Of a DNA stretch of 15,959 nt, positions 7,397-14,310 are shown piece after piece. The notes beneath the pieces were generated by a model. The model had not been told where the DNA came from and made no database searches. It saw only the letters and a list, made by a program, of their open reading frames with translations. The translations under genes and the position numbers were made by a program. How positions within the stretch are numbered: position 1 is the first letter of the stretch; each line of letters opens with the position of its first letter. The DNA is from JACVRW01 sp034664005 (GTDB lineage: Bacteria > Actinomycetota > Thermoleophilia > Solirubrobacterales > Thermoleophilaceae), in contig JAXDIL010000119.1 in the NCBI GenBank assembly GCA_034664005.1, positions 1 through 15,959 on the forward strand, written 5' to 3'.

Positions 7397-7843
7397 ATGT
7401 CAGAATTCCGGACGCCCATGCCCTCGGAACGCGACTACAGCCACCGCTCCACCGTTCAGAAGCTGGGCGTGGGCCCGGAGCAGCGCGTGGAAATCACCGG
7501 CGACGTGGGCCCGGGCCTCAGACGCGACGTCAAGGAGGCGATCGGCCGCGGCCTCGTCAAGTCAGGCACGCTGGACGGCGCGATCGTCCTGGTGGAGTCG
7601 GAGGACGAGGCCAAGGAGGCCTTCGTGCGCTACCGGGCCCGGCTGCGCGACACCGGCTACCTCTGGATGATCACGCGCAAGCGCGGGCACGAGCGCTACC
7701 TGAACCAGATGGCGCTCGTACCGTTCGCGAAGCGGCTCGGGCTGATCGACAACAAGACCTGCTCGATCGACGACGACCGCTCCGGCATCCGCTTCGTGAT
7801 CCCGCGGGCGCTGCGCTCAGGCGGCTCGAAGAACGCCGCCTAG
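7397..7843 (+). CDS. DUF3052-like protein
   Basis: Conserved protein of unknown function, 148 residues from ATG 7397, probably cytoplasmic with no signal or membrane segment. It resembles DUF3052 proteins: YSHRSTVQKLGVGPEQRVEI at the N-terminus, then a segment resembling a Rossmann-like strand and helix (DGAIVLVESEDEAKEAF). A WMITRKRG strand and the C-terminal LGLIDNKTCSIDDDRSGIRF follow, with the family-typical N-K-x-C-x-I/V-D-D pattern. The single cysteine in that last motif is notable. The start is uncertain: homology begins just after ATG 7418, and a GTG at 7367 is also in frame. I prefer 7397 because a -10-like TACCGG lies upstream of it and would be inside the gene if 7367 were used. 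It is divergent from the dapA operon and convergent with the small gene at 7840, with both stops in one CTAG. Confidence 0.8.
   Translation: MSEFRTPMPSERDYSHRSTVQKLGVGPEQRVEITGDVGPGLRRDVKEAIGRGLVKSGTLDGAIVLVESEDEAKEAFVRYRARLRDTGYLWMITRKRGHERYLNQMALVPFAKRLGLIDNKTCSIDDDRSGIRFVIPRALRSGGSKNAA
7819..7841. terminator. GC-rich hairpin at shared stop codons
   Basis: AGGCGGC (7819-7825) pairs perfectly with GCCGCCT (7835-7841) around a nine-base loop. It sits at the ends of two convergent genes that leave no intergenic room. No T-run follows on either strand, so it would be a U-less terminator or simply Ala/Gly codon composition. Confidence 0.25.
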
Positions 7844-8055
7844 CCGGACGAGACGGCCTCCCGGACCGACATCGCGTCCGCGCCGGCGATGAAGACGAGC
7901 GCGTCCATCGCCGCCTCCTCCATTCCGTCGTCCGCGGCGTTGTAGTTGCCGCGCTCGGCGTAGAAGAGCAGCGTCTCGCAGGCGTGGGCTAGCAGGAACT
8001 CGAGCGCCTCGCGCTCGAGCAGCAGGTCCGCGTGGTGAGCGTCGTGGTCGTCCAT
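7840..8055 (-). CDS. Small acidic protein of unknown function
   Basis: I do not recognise this 71-residue protein. The N-terminus is His/Asp-rich (MDDHDAHHADLLLEREALEF). The remainder looks like two or three helices (ALEFLLAHACETLLFYAERG and a later DGMEEAAMDALVFIAGADAM segment). It is strongly acidic, with one cysteine and no signal peptide. The codons almost all end in G or C, as in the neighbouring genes, which supports real coding. The start is ATG 8055; AGGGGAG stands only one base before it, too close to be a normal ribosome site, while a TACCAG box six bases upstream suggests a leaderless message. The stop shares CTAG with the DUF3052-like gene. It lies downstream of the glycosyltransferase on the same strand, 63 bases away, so read-through from the pot operon is possible. 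Confidence 0.6.
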   Translation of the reverse strand: MDDHDAHHADLLLEREALEFLLAHACETLLFYAERGNYNAADDGMEEAAMDALVFIAGADAMSVREAVSSG

Positions 8056-8061
8056 ACTCCC

Positions 8062-8067
8062 CTGGTA
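8062..8067 (-). promoter_or_regulatory. Putative leaderless -10 box before the 71-residue gene
   Basis: Minus-strand TACCAG is followed by six bases and then ATG 8055. This is similar in sequence and spacing to the boxes before the response regulator and universal stress genes. No -35 is seen. Confidence 0.25.
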
Positions 8068-8118
8068 ATCGGGGCGAACGCCCAGAGCTTTAGAGCAACC
8101 GTCCTGGATTGCCCCCCG

Positions 8119-9387
8119 TCACGGGCTGCCGGGCAGGACGGTTTCGATGCGATCGGCGGCCGTTTCCGTGCCGGGACCCGCCTGCAGGCGCGCTGAGATC
8201 GCGCCGAGGCGCTCGGACAGCGCCTGGTCGGCGCGCAGGCGCTCGATCGCCTCCCCCAGCTGCCCGTCCTCGAACTCGAACGTGGGCAGGCGCACGCCGA
8301 GGCCGAGCTCGTCCATCCGCTGGGCGTTGTCGTACTGGTCCCAGAACAGGGGCAGGAGCACCATCGGCTTCCCGAAGTGGAGGCACTCGGTCACGGTGTT
8401 GTTGCCGCCGTGCGTGATCACCGCGTCCACGCGCGGCAGGAGCGCGGGCTGCGGCACGAGCTCCGCCCCCGTCTGGCCCTCACGCAGCTCGATCAGCTCG
8501 TGCTGGGGGCCCTTGCTGACGATCGCGCGGTAGCCGCCGGCGGCGAGCAGGTCCACGAGCCGCTGCATCAGCTCCGCGTCGGCCGAGCCCAGGCTGCCGA
8601 GGCTCAGGTACACGAGCGGACCGTCGCCTTCCGGCAGCTCGAAGTCGCCAGGCTCCTCCCTCACGCACGAGTCGAGGCGCGCCCAGGCCGGGCCCAGCGA
8701 CCGCGCGCGCTCGTAGTCGGCCTCCTGCGGATACAGGAACAGGTTGAGGGCGTCCGAGCTGTGGATGAACTCGAGCTCCGGTAGCGGCGGACAGCCGCGC
8801 TCGCGCATGAACTGGTCGAAGTCGGCGTGCATGCCGGCGTGCACCCGCCGGTACTCCTCGCGGAAGCCGTCCCAGCCGGACCGGTCGGCGGTCGGGTAGC
8901 CCGAGAACACCGGCGGCAGGTCCGGATCGGGCAGCTCGAGCGGGTTGCACGACACGATCCTCACCCACGGGCAGTCCGCCGTGACCACCGCGGCGAAGCC
9001 CACGACGTTGTCCTCGACGATCACGTCGGGGCGCAGCTCCTCGAAGATCTCCCGGAGCCGCTCGTCCACGTACTTCGAGCCGTCGACGAGCGCCTGCCAG
9101 GTGGGCTCGATGAAGCCCTCGAGCTGCTCGATCGTCGGCCTCCGGAACACCGGGCCGGTCTCGAGGATGAAGTCCTTCCAGAACTGGCCGGGCTCCTCGT
9201 CGGTCTCCGAGGGCGGACCGAGCCGCATCAGCCGCTCCTCGAAGCCCTTCTCCTCGAGCGTTCCCGCGAACGATTCCTCCACCACGAAGACCACCCGGTG
9301 GCCGCGCCGCTTGAGCGCGTTGCCGATGCCGACGCAGTTGTTGGTCGGCCCATAGGCGCCCTCCGGGAAGAAGACGACAGTCGCCAT
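8119..9387 (-). CDS. GT1-type glycosyltransferase (MGT/UGT-like)
   Basis: Predicted nucleotide-sugar-dependent transferase with a GT-B fold, 422 residues, cytoplasmic. The C-terminal donor-binding domain is clear. It has LVYLSLGSLGSADAELMQRL (about 258-277), a strand with LVPQPALLPRVDAVITHGG, the His326-Gly-Gly motif HGGNNTVTECLHFGKPMV, and PLFWDQYDNAQRM with Asp350/Gln351 in the usual sugar-contacting place. The N-terminal acceptor domain is less typical: where most GT1 enzymes have a GHxxP motif with the catalytic-base His, this one reads FPEGAYGPTNNCVGIGNAL. The acceptor is unknown. The start at ATG 9387 is three bases after the potC stop, so it is the last gene of the pot operon. A macrolide- or sterol-type glycosyltransferase is the nearest class; chemistry on a pot-imported compound is only inference. 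Confidence 0.85.
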   Translation of the reverse strand: MATVVFFPEGAYGPTNNCVGIGNALKRRGHRVVFVVEESFAGTLEEKGFEERLMRLGPPSETDEEPGQFWKDFILETGPVFRRPTIEQLEGFIEPTWQALVDGSKYVDERLREIFEELRPDVIVEDNVVGFAAVVTADCPWVRIVSCNPLELPDPDLPPVFSGYPTADRSGWDGFREEYRRVHAGMHADFDQFMRERGCPPLPELEFIHSSDALNLFLYPQEADYERARSLGPAWARLDSCVREEPGDFELPEGDGPLVYLSLGSLGSADAELMQRLVDLLAAGGYRAIVSKGPQHELIELREGQTGAELVPQPALLPRVDAVITHGGNNTVTECLHFGKPMVLLPLFWDQYDNAQRMDELGLGVRLPTFEFEDGQLGEAIERLRADQALSERLGAISARLQAGPGTETAADRIETVLPGSP

Positions 9388-9390
9388 GCC

Positions 9391-10200
9391 TCAGACCCCC
9401 GGCAACCCTGCGGCGGACCGGCGGCCGGCTTGAGCCGCCGTGCGTCGCAGTACGAGGTAGGCGATCACGATCGCGGCGAGCGTCAGCACGAGGATCATCA
9501 CGGCGGTTGCGTTCACGATCGGCGAGATCCCGAAGCGGAGCGACGAGAAGATCCGCAGCGGCAGGGTCGTCGTGCCCGCGCCGGACACGAAGAACGACGT
9601 TATGAAGTCGTCGAACGAGAAGGTGAAGGCGAGCAGCCCGCCGGCGAGGATCGCGGGTGCCAGCCGTGGCAGCGTCACCTGGCGGAACGTGCTCAGCGGT
9701 CCGGCCCCCAGGTCATACGACGCCTCCTCGAGCGATTCGCCCATGCCAACCACGCGCGCCCTCACTATGAGCGCCACCACCGACGCATTGAACACGACAT
9801 GCGCGATCAGGATCGTCGTGAGGCCGAGCGGGATGCCCACCTGCACGAAGAAGATGAGCGCGGAGATGCCGAAGACGATCTCGGGCGTGACGAGCGTCAT
9901 GTAGACGAGCCCGTCGACCGGCACGCGCATCCAGGGCCGGAGGCGCGGCAGGGCGAGCGCGAGGGCCGTCCCCAGCAGGCAGGCCACGAGCGCGTTGCCC
10001 ACGCCGATCATGAGGCTGTTCTTCAGCGGCTCCGTGATCGTCGGGTCGGCGAGCGCCTCGCCGAACCACTTGGTCGAGAACCCCTCCCAGTTCAGCACCT
10101 GCCGGCCGCCGTTGAATGCGTAGATCACGACGACGAGGATCGGCGCGTACAGGAACGCGTACACGAGCGCCGCCCACCCGCGCACGAGCTGCCTACCCAC
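9391..10200 (-). CDS. potC: Polyamine-type ABC transporter permease, PotC-like
   Basis: Inner-membrane channel subunit of a spermidine/putrescine-type importer, 269 residues. About six membrane helices are visible, the first at about 8-28 (VYAFLYAPILVVVIYAF). The EAA loop that contacts the ATPase reads EEASYDLGAGPLSTFRQVTLPRLAP. The segment FTFSFDDFITSFFVSG after it is characteristic of PotC. The start is GTG 10200, overlapping the end of potB by eight bases. It is followed after three bases by the glycosyltransferase. The substrate is not fixed by the sequence: polyamines are the default for this family, but related systems carry other cations or amines. Confidence 0.92.
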   Translation of the reverse strand: MGRQLVRGWAALVYAFLYAPILVVVIYAFNGGRQVLNWEGFSTKWFGEALADPTITEPLKNSLMIGVGNALVACLLGTALALALPRLRPWMRVPVDGLVYMTLVTPEIVFGISALIFFVQVGIPLGLTTILIAHVVFNASVVALIVRARVVGMGESLEEASYDLGAGPLSTFRQVTLPRLAPAILAGGLLAFTFSFDDFITSFFVSGAGTTTLPLRIFSSLRFGISPIVNATAVMILVLTLAAIVIAYLVLRRTAAQAGRRSAAGLPGV

Positions 10201-11008
10201 CGTAGGCCTCCTGCCTGTTGGCGGCCCGGCTGTAGAAGAACACGACGACCGTCATCAGGGCGATCAGCACCATCGCGATCGCCGACCCGAACGGCCAGTC
10301 GCGTGAGAGCAGGAACTGCTGCCCGATCAGGTTGCCCACGAAGATGGTCTTGTCGCCACCCAGAATCACGGGGTTCAGGTACTCGCCCATCAGCGGGATG
10401 AAGACGAGCAGCGAGCCCGCCACGATGCCCGGAGCAGCCAGCGGCAGGGTGATGCGCCGGAATGCGCGCAGCGGGCTGTCGCCGAGATCCTCCGCGGCCT
10501 CCACCAGCGACCAGTCGAGCCGCTCGAGCGCCGCGTACAGCGGCAGGATCATCAGCGGCAGATAGGTGTAGACGACCCCCACGTAGATGGCCTTGGTCGT
10601 GTACAGCAGGTCGAGCCCGCCGATCACGGGGAAGTCCGGGTCGAAGATGATCAGCCACGCGTACGTGCGGATCAGGATGCTCGTCCAGAACGGGACGACG
10701 ACCAGGAGCAGAAGCAGCGTCTTGTGCTTGGCCCAGCGCGCCAGGTAGTAGGCGAGCGGAAACCCCACGATCAGCGTCGCCACGGTCCCGAACGCCGCCA
10801 GACCGAGCGTTCGGGTGAAGACGTTGACGTACAGCGCGTCCGCCAGGTCCTCGTAGTTCTGGAGGTTGAAGTCGTAGACGATGTCGCTGAAGCCCTCTCG
10901 CTTCGAGAACGAGAAGACGGCCATGATCGACAGCGGCCCGACGAAGAAGGTCAGGTACCAAGCGAGGGCGGGCAGCGCCAGCCACCCTGGGTAACGCGGC
11001 CCGCCCAC
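10193..11008 (-). CDS. potB: Polyamine-type ABC transporter permease, PotB-like
   Basis: Partner permease, 271 residues, about six membrane helices beginning at about residue 10. The PotB-type segment FWTSILIRTYAWLIIF is present. The ATPase-contacting EAA loop reads VEAAEDLGDSPLRAFRRITL, and GEYLNPVILGG follows. The start is GTG 11008, six bases after the potD stop. The end overlaps potC by eight bases, so the two permeases are likely made in equal amounts by coupled translation. Confidence 0.92.
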   Translation of the reverse strand: MGGPRYPGWLALPALAWYLTFFVGPLSIMAVFSFSKREGFSDIVYDFNLQNYEDLADALYVNVFTRTLGLAAFGTVATLIVGFPLAYYLARWAKHKTLLLLLVVVPFWTSILIRTYAWLIIFDPDFPVIGGLDLLYTTKAIYVGVVYTYLPLMILPLYAALERLDWSLVEAAEDLGDSPLRAFRRITLPLAAPGIVAGSLLVFIPLMGEYLNPVILGGDKTIFVGNLIGQQFLLSRDWPFGSAIAMVLIALMTVVVFFYSRAANRQEAYGG

Positions 11009-11014
11009 GGACGT

Positions 11015-12145
11015 CTACGCGGCCTTGAACTCGGTCCAGGCGCGGTCGCGCAGCTTCGTGCCGTCCGGCGACACGGAGTTCGGCTCGAGGTTCTCCAGCG
11101 TGGCCTCGGGCGGGAACACGTCCTCGTTCGTGAACACCTTCTTGTCCATCACCGGCTCGAGCAGGTCACGCTTGACCGGCGACCCGTAGTAGGTGAACTC
11201 CGTCTCGAGCGAGTTGGCCGTGGGGTCGTAGACGTAGTCGATCCAGGCGTGCGCGGCGGTTGGGTTCTCGGCGCCCTTCGGGATGACGTAGGCGTCCACC
11301 CAGAACTCGCCACCCTCCTCCGCGATCACGTAGTCGGCCGGCTTCTTCGCCGCCACGGCGGCGCCGTCGCCGTTCCAGCCGAGCGCCATCACGGCCTTGC
11401 CGTCGATCAACATCTGCTTGTACTCCGTCGACGTGATCGCCAGCAGGTGCGGCTTGAGGTCGATCAGCTCCTTCTTAGCCTGGTCGATCTCTGCCTCGTC
11501 CTCCGAGTTGTACGAGTAGCCGAGCATGCAGAGCATCGAGCCGACGCACTCCGGGATCCCGTCGAGCACGGTCACCTTGCCCGAGTAGGGACCCTTGGCC
11601 AGGTCCACGAACTCCCGCCAGGTGGTGGGCTTCTCCTTCACGAGGTCGCTGCGGTACATGAACCCGGTGGTGCCCCAGTCCTTCGGCACCGACCACTTGT
11701 CGTCGGGGTCGTAGGGCAGCTTGCGGAACTGCGGATCGAGGTTCTTCTCGACGGTGGCCAGCTGCGACCAGTCGAGCTCCTCGAGCAGCCCGGCGTCGGC
11801 CAGGATCTGCACCATGTAGCCGGTAGGCGCCGCGAGGTCGAAGCCGCGCGCCCCGCCCTGAAGCTTCGCCTGGAGCTCCTCGTTCGAGACGAAGAAGTCC
11901 TTCTTGATCTTGACGCCGGTCGCCGCCGTGAACGCCGTGTACGTCTCCGGGTTCACGTAGTCGGCCCAGTTGTAGTAGTGGAGGACGCCGGTCAGCTCGG
12001 CCGCCTTCTTAGGCTTGTTCGAGCTGCCGTCGTCCTTGCTGGACGTGTCGCTGCTACCTCCGCAGGCGGCGATAAACGCGCTCGCCGCGCCTGCGAAGAC
12101 GAAGCCCTTTCGTGTGATGTTGCGGTTCCACCCAGGATCGATCAT
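11015..12145 (-). CDS. potD: Polyamine-type substrate-binding lipoprotein, PotD-like
   Basis: Extracytoplasmic receptor of the importer, 376 residues. The N-terminus is a lipoprotein signal: RNITRKGFVFAGAASAFIAAC, with the lipobox ending at Cys28 and a T-R-K-G-F that is Tat-like but has RK in place of RR. A Ser/Asp/Lys linker follows. The mature part begins GVLHYYNWADYVNPETYTAF, typical of PotD. The substrate-pocket strands MALGWNGDG and GGEFWVDAYVIPKGA keep the Trp and Trp-x-Asp that bind the polyamine in PotD. The start at ATG 12145 overlaps the potA stop as ATGA; AGGGG eight bases upstream is a moderate ribosome site. The open frame continues upstream to 12307, but that part is a shadow of potA. 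A related amine substrate is possible. Confidence 0.92.
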   Translation of the reverse strand: MIDPGWNRNITRKGFVFAGAASAFIAACGGSSDTSSKDDGSSNKPKKAAELTGVLHYYNWADYVNPETYTAFTAATGVKIKKDFFVSNEELQAKLQGGARGFDLAAPTGYMVQILADAGLLEELDWSQLATVEKNLDPQFRKLPYDPDDKWSVPKDWGTTGFMYRSDLVKEKPTTWREFVDLAKGPYSGKVTVLDGIPECVGSMLCMLGYSYNSEDEAEIDQAKKELIDLKPHLLAITSTEYKQMLIDGKAVMALGWNGDGAAVAAKKPADYVIAEEGGEFWVDAYVIPKGAENPTAAHAWIDYVYDPTANSLETEFTYYGSPVKRDLLEPVMDKKVFTNEDVFPPEATLENLEPNSVSPDGTKLRDRAWTEFKAA

Positions 12146-13170
12146 CGGCCAGTCCCCTCTCTCGACTTGGCAAGCACCAACGCTGCTTCCTCCGGCCACC
12201 CGAGGTACACCCGCTCCCCCGCGCGCACGGCTTCGAGTGGGCTCTCCTCGCCGCCACGCTGCTGGCGTACCAGCACCTCCTGGCCGTCGTCCCCCCGGAC
12301 GAGACACTGCACAGCCGGCCCGATCACCATCGTGGTGATCACCTCCCCGGCCATGCCGTGTTCCGCTTCGTTCCCTCCGGGACGCAGCTGCACCCGCTCC
12401 GGTCGCACGGCCACCGTCGTCCCGTCCCGCTCGATGAAGTTCGTCTCGCCGATGAAGTCCGCCACGAAGGCGCTCGCCGGACGGTCGTAGATCTCGCCGG
12501 GCGTGCCCAGCTGCTCGATCCGGCCCGCGTTCATCACCGCCACCCGGTCGGACATGGCGAGCGCCTCCTCCTGGTCGTGCGTCACGTAGACGAACGTCAC
12601 TCCCACGGTCTCCTGGATCCGCTTCAGCTCGATCTGGAGCTGGCGCCGGACCTTCAGGTCGAGCGCGCCGAGCGGCTCGTCCAGGAGCAGCACCTTCGGC
12701 TCCATCACGAGCGCGCGCGCCAGGGCCACGCGCTGCTGCTGGCCGCCGGACAGCTGGGTCGGCTTGCGGAGCTCGACCTGCGGCAGGCGGACCAGCTCGA
12801 GCATCGCGCGGGCGCGGCCGTGCCGCTCCGCCTTCGAGAGGCCCCGCTGCTTCAGGCCGTACGCCACGTTGTCCAGCACCTTCAGGTGCGGAAACAGCGC
12901 GTAGGACTGGAAGACCGTGTTGACGTCGCGCTTGTACGGCGGGAGCCGGGCGACGTCCTCGCCGCCGATCAGGACGGCCCCCTCGTCCGGCCGCTCGAAG
13001 CCGGCGATCAGCCGCAGCGTGGTCGTCTTGCCGCAGCCGGAGGGGCCGAGCAGCGAGAGGAACTCACCGGCCGCCACGTCGAGGTCGATGGCGTCGACCG
13101 CCACGACATCGTCAAAGCGCTTGGTCAGCCCGCGGAGCGCCACCTCCGCGGACGCGAGCCCGGCGGCCAT
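12142..13170 (-). CDS. potA: Polyamine-type ABC transporter ATPase, PotA-like
   Basis: The ATP-hydrolysing subunit, 342 residues, acting as a dimer at the membrane under PotB/PotC. The motifs are intact: Walker A GPSGCGKTT (42-50), Q-loop Gln88 (NTVFQSYALFPH), signature LSGGQQQRVALARAL (140-154), Walker B LLLDEPLGALD with Asp164-Glu165, and H-loop His198 (VTHDQEEA). The C-terminal regulatory TOBE domain includes FIGETNFIE and VRPERVQLRPG. It is first in the operon potA-potD-potB-potC-glycosyltransferase, with an ATGA overlap to potD. A promoter-like TTGTTC-18-TAGCGT ends five bases before the ATG. It is divergent from the universal stress gene. Confidence 0.95.
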   Translation of the reverse strand: MAAGLASAEVALRGLTKRFDDVVAVDAIDLDVAAGEFLSLLGPSGCGKTTTLRLIAGFERPDEGAVLIGGEDVARLPPYKRDVNTVFQSYALFPHLKVLDNVAYGLKQRGLSKAERHGRARAMLELVRLPQVELRKPTQLSGGQQQRVALARALVMEPKVLLLDEPLGALDLKVRRQLQIELKRIQETVGVTFVYVTHDQEEALAMSDRVAVMNAGRIEQLGTPGEIYDRPASAFVADFIGETNFIERDGTTVAVRPERVQLRPGGNEAEHGMAGEVITTMVIGPAVQCLVRGDDGQEVLVRQQRGGEESPLEAVRAGERVYLGWPEEAALVLAKSREGTGR

Positions 13171-13175
13171 GCGGC

Positions 13176-13205
13176 ACGCTACCCCATCCGGGGGACCCGG
13201 AACAA
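13176..13205 (-). promoter_or_regulatory. Putative promoter of the pot operon
   Basis: On the minus strand, -35-like TTGTTC (13205-13200) is separated by 18 bases from TAGCGT (13181-13176), which fits TAnnnT. Five bases then lead to ATG 13170, so the message would be leaderless or nearly so. No Shine-Dalgarno is seen. The inverted repeat at 13221-13246 lies just upstream of the -35. Confidence 0.4.
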
Positions 13206-13220
13206 CCGCTGGTGGCCGAG

Positions 13221-13246
13221 AAATCTGGCGCGGAGCGCCAGATTTT
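13221..13246. terminator. Perfect 11-bp inverted repeat with T-run in a divergent promoter region
   Basis: AAATCTGGCGC (13221-13231), loop GGA, then GCGCCAGATTT (13235-13245) and one more T. As RNA it forms a strong hairpin with an A-run before and a U-run after, so it has the form of a bidirectional intrinsic terminator. No gene ends here: it stands between the divergent starts of potA and the universal stress gene. It could block stray transcription in both directions, serve as an operator for a dimeric repressor, or be a dispersed palindromic element. The structure is certain; the role is not. Confidence 0.5.
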
Positions 13247-13309
13247 CAGCACACGTCCGGTCCGGCGAGCAGCTGAGCGGTGAGGCGAGCGGGGTGCACC
13301 GCGAGAATC

Positions 13310-13337
13310 TTGACGGGCGGCCCGAGTGTCCTACCGG
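13310..13337 (+). promoter_or_regulatory. Putative leaderless promoter of the universal stress gene
   Basis: TTGACG (13310-13315) is followed by 16 bases and then TACCGG (13332-13337). Seven bases then lead to ATG 13345. This is the best two-box promoter in the window and predicts transcription starting at the ATG. No Shine-Dalgarno sequence is present. CCTACCGG also occurs before the DUF3052-like gene. Confidence 0.45.
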
Positions 13338-13344
13338 TGGGGCC

Positions 13345-14310
13345 ATGAGCAGGGCGATCCTCGTTGGCTACGACCCGGGCGCCGCCGATTTCGCGCCCGT
13401 CGAGCTCGGCGCCGAGCTGGCGCGCCTGACGGGCGCTCAGCTTGTCGTGGCCCTCGTTCACGGCGGCGTGCCCGTGCTCCCGGTCGGCACGCCGCAGGAC
13501 CACGTGGACTACGCGATCGGCCAGGTCGATCCGGACCTGGCGCCGGACATCGTCCCCGCGCTCGAGAACCTCGAGCCGCAGTTGCGGGCGCTCGGCGTCA
13601 AGTTCGAGGTCCGCCCCGTGCCGAGCATGAGTGCGGCACGGGGGCTACAGGCCGAGGCCGAGCGCAGCGATGCGGGCCTGCTGGTGGTGGGCTCCTCGCG
13701 GCACGGACGCCTCGGTTCCACCGCCACGCGCCTGCTGCACGGCGCGCCGTGCTCGGTGGCGGTCGCTCCGCGCGACTGGAAGGCGGGCGACTGGAGCGGG
13801 GACGGCCGGCCTGAGACGATCGGCGTGGGCTACGTCGAGAGCGACGAGGGGCGCCACGCCCTCGAGTCGGCGTACGCGCTCGCGCGGCACATCGGCGCGA
13901 GGCTGCGAGTGATCAGCGTGGTCCGCGAGACCCTTCGCATGCAGCTCGAGAGCGAGCCGCGCTACGTGGCAGGACAGTTCGGCAAGGACACGGAGGACGT
14001 CGAGGGCGAGTACATGCTGAAGACCGAGCAGCGAGTCCGCGCGACCGTCGACGAGCTCGGCCACGACGTGCCGATCGAGGTCGAGACGCTGGCGGGCGAC
14101 CCCGCCGAGCTGCTCGCCGACGTCTCGCGCCGGGTGGACCTCATCGTGTGCGGCTCGCGCGGCTACGGCCCATTGCGCGGCGTCGTGCTCGGAAGCGTCA
14201 CCCACCACCTGATCGTCGAGGCGCACTGCCCGCTGATCGTCGTCCCGCGCGGCGTCAAGCGCTCGCTCGAGGCGTTGCTAGAGGACGTGCTCCAGGCCGA
14301 TCGTCGGTGA
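13345..14310 (+). CDS. Tandem-domain universal stress protein
   Basis: Cytoplasmic protein of 321 residues with two UspA domains, of the kind that binds ATP and is induced by stress or hypoxia in Actinobacteria. Domain one spans about 1-145 (SRAILVGYDPGAADFA, then LLVVGSSRHGRLGSTATRLL and SVAVAPRDW). Domain two spans about 155-305. Domain two has a full ATP-binding G-x2-G-x9-G-S motif (GSRGYGPLRGVVLGS) and ends CPLIVVPRG. Domain one has GSSRHG but a less regular second half, so it may bind ATP poorly. The frame is open far upstream (antisense to potA). I start it at ATG 13345 because homology begins there and a leaderless promoter ends seven bases before it. The 3' end overlaps dapB tail-to-tail by 33 bases. 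Confidence 0.9.
   Translation: MSRAILVGYDPGAADFAPVELGAELARLTGAQLVVALVHGGVPVLPVGTPQDHVDYAIGQVDPDLAPDIVPALENLEPQLRALGVKFEVRPVPSMSAARGLQAEAERSDAGLLVVGSSRHGRLGSTATRLLHGAPCSVAVAPRDWKAGDWSGDGRPETIGVGYVESDEGRHALESAYALARHIGARLRVISVVRETLRMQLESEPRYVAGQFGKDTEDVEGEYMLKTEQRVRATVDELGHDVPIEVETLAGDPAELLADVSRRVDLIVCGSRGYGPLRGVVLGSVTHHLIVEAHCPLIVVPRGVKRSLEALLEDVLQADRR

Noticed and set aside
8072..8083. GGGCGAACGCCC short hairpin in the 63-base gap after the glycosyltransferase, considered as the pot operon terminator
   Set aside because: The stem is only four or five bases with no T-run, and it overlaps the likely promoter region of the small gene.
12358..13344. Upstream extension of the universal stress protein frame, antisense to potA
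   Set aside because: The extension has no homology-like features, runs through potA and its promoter, and the UspA domain starts exactly at ATG 13345.
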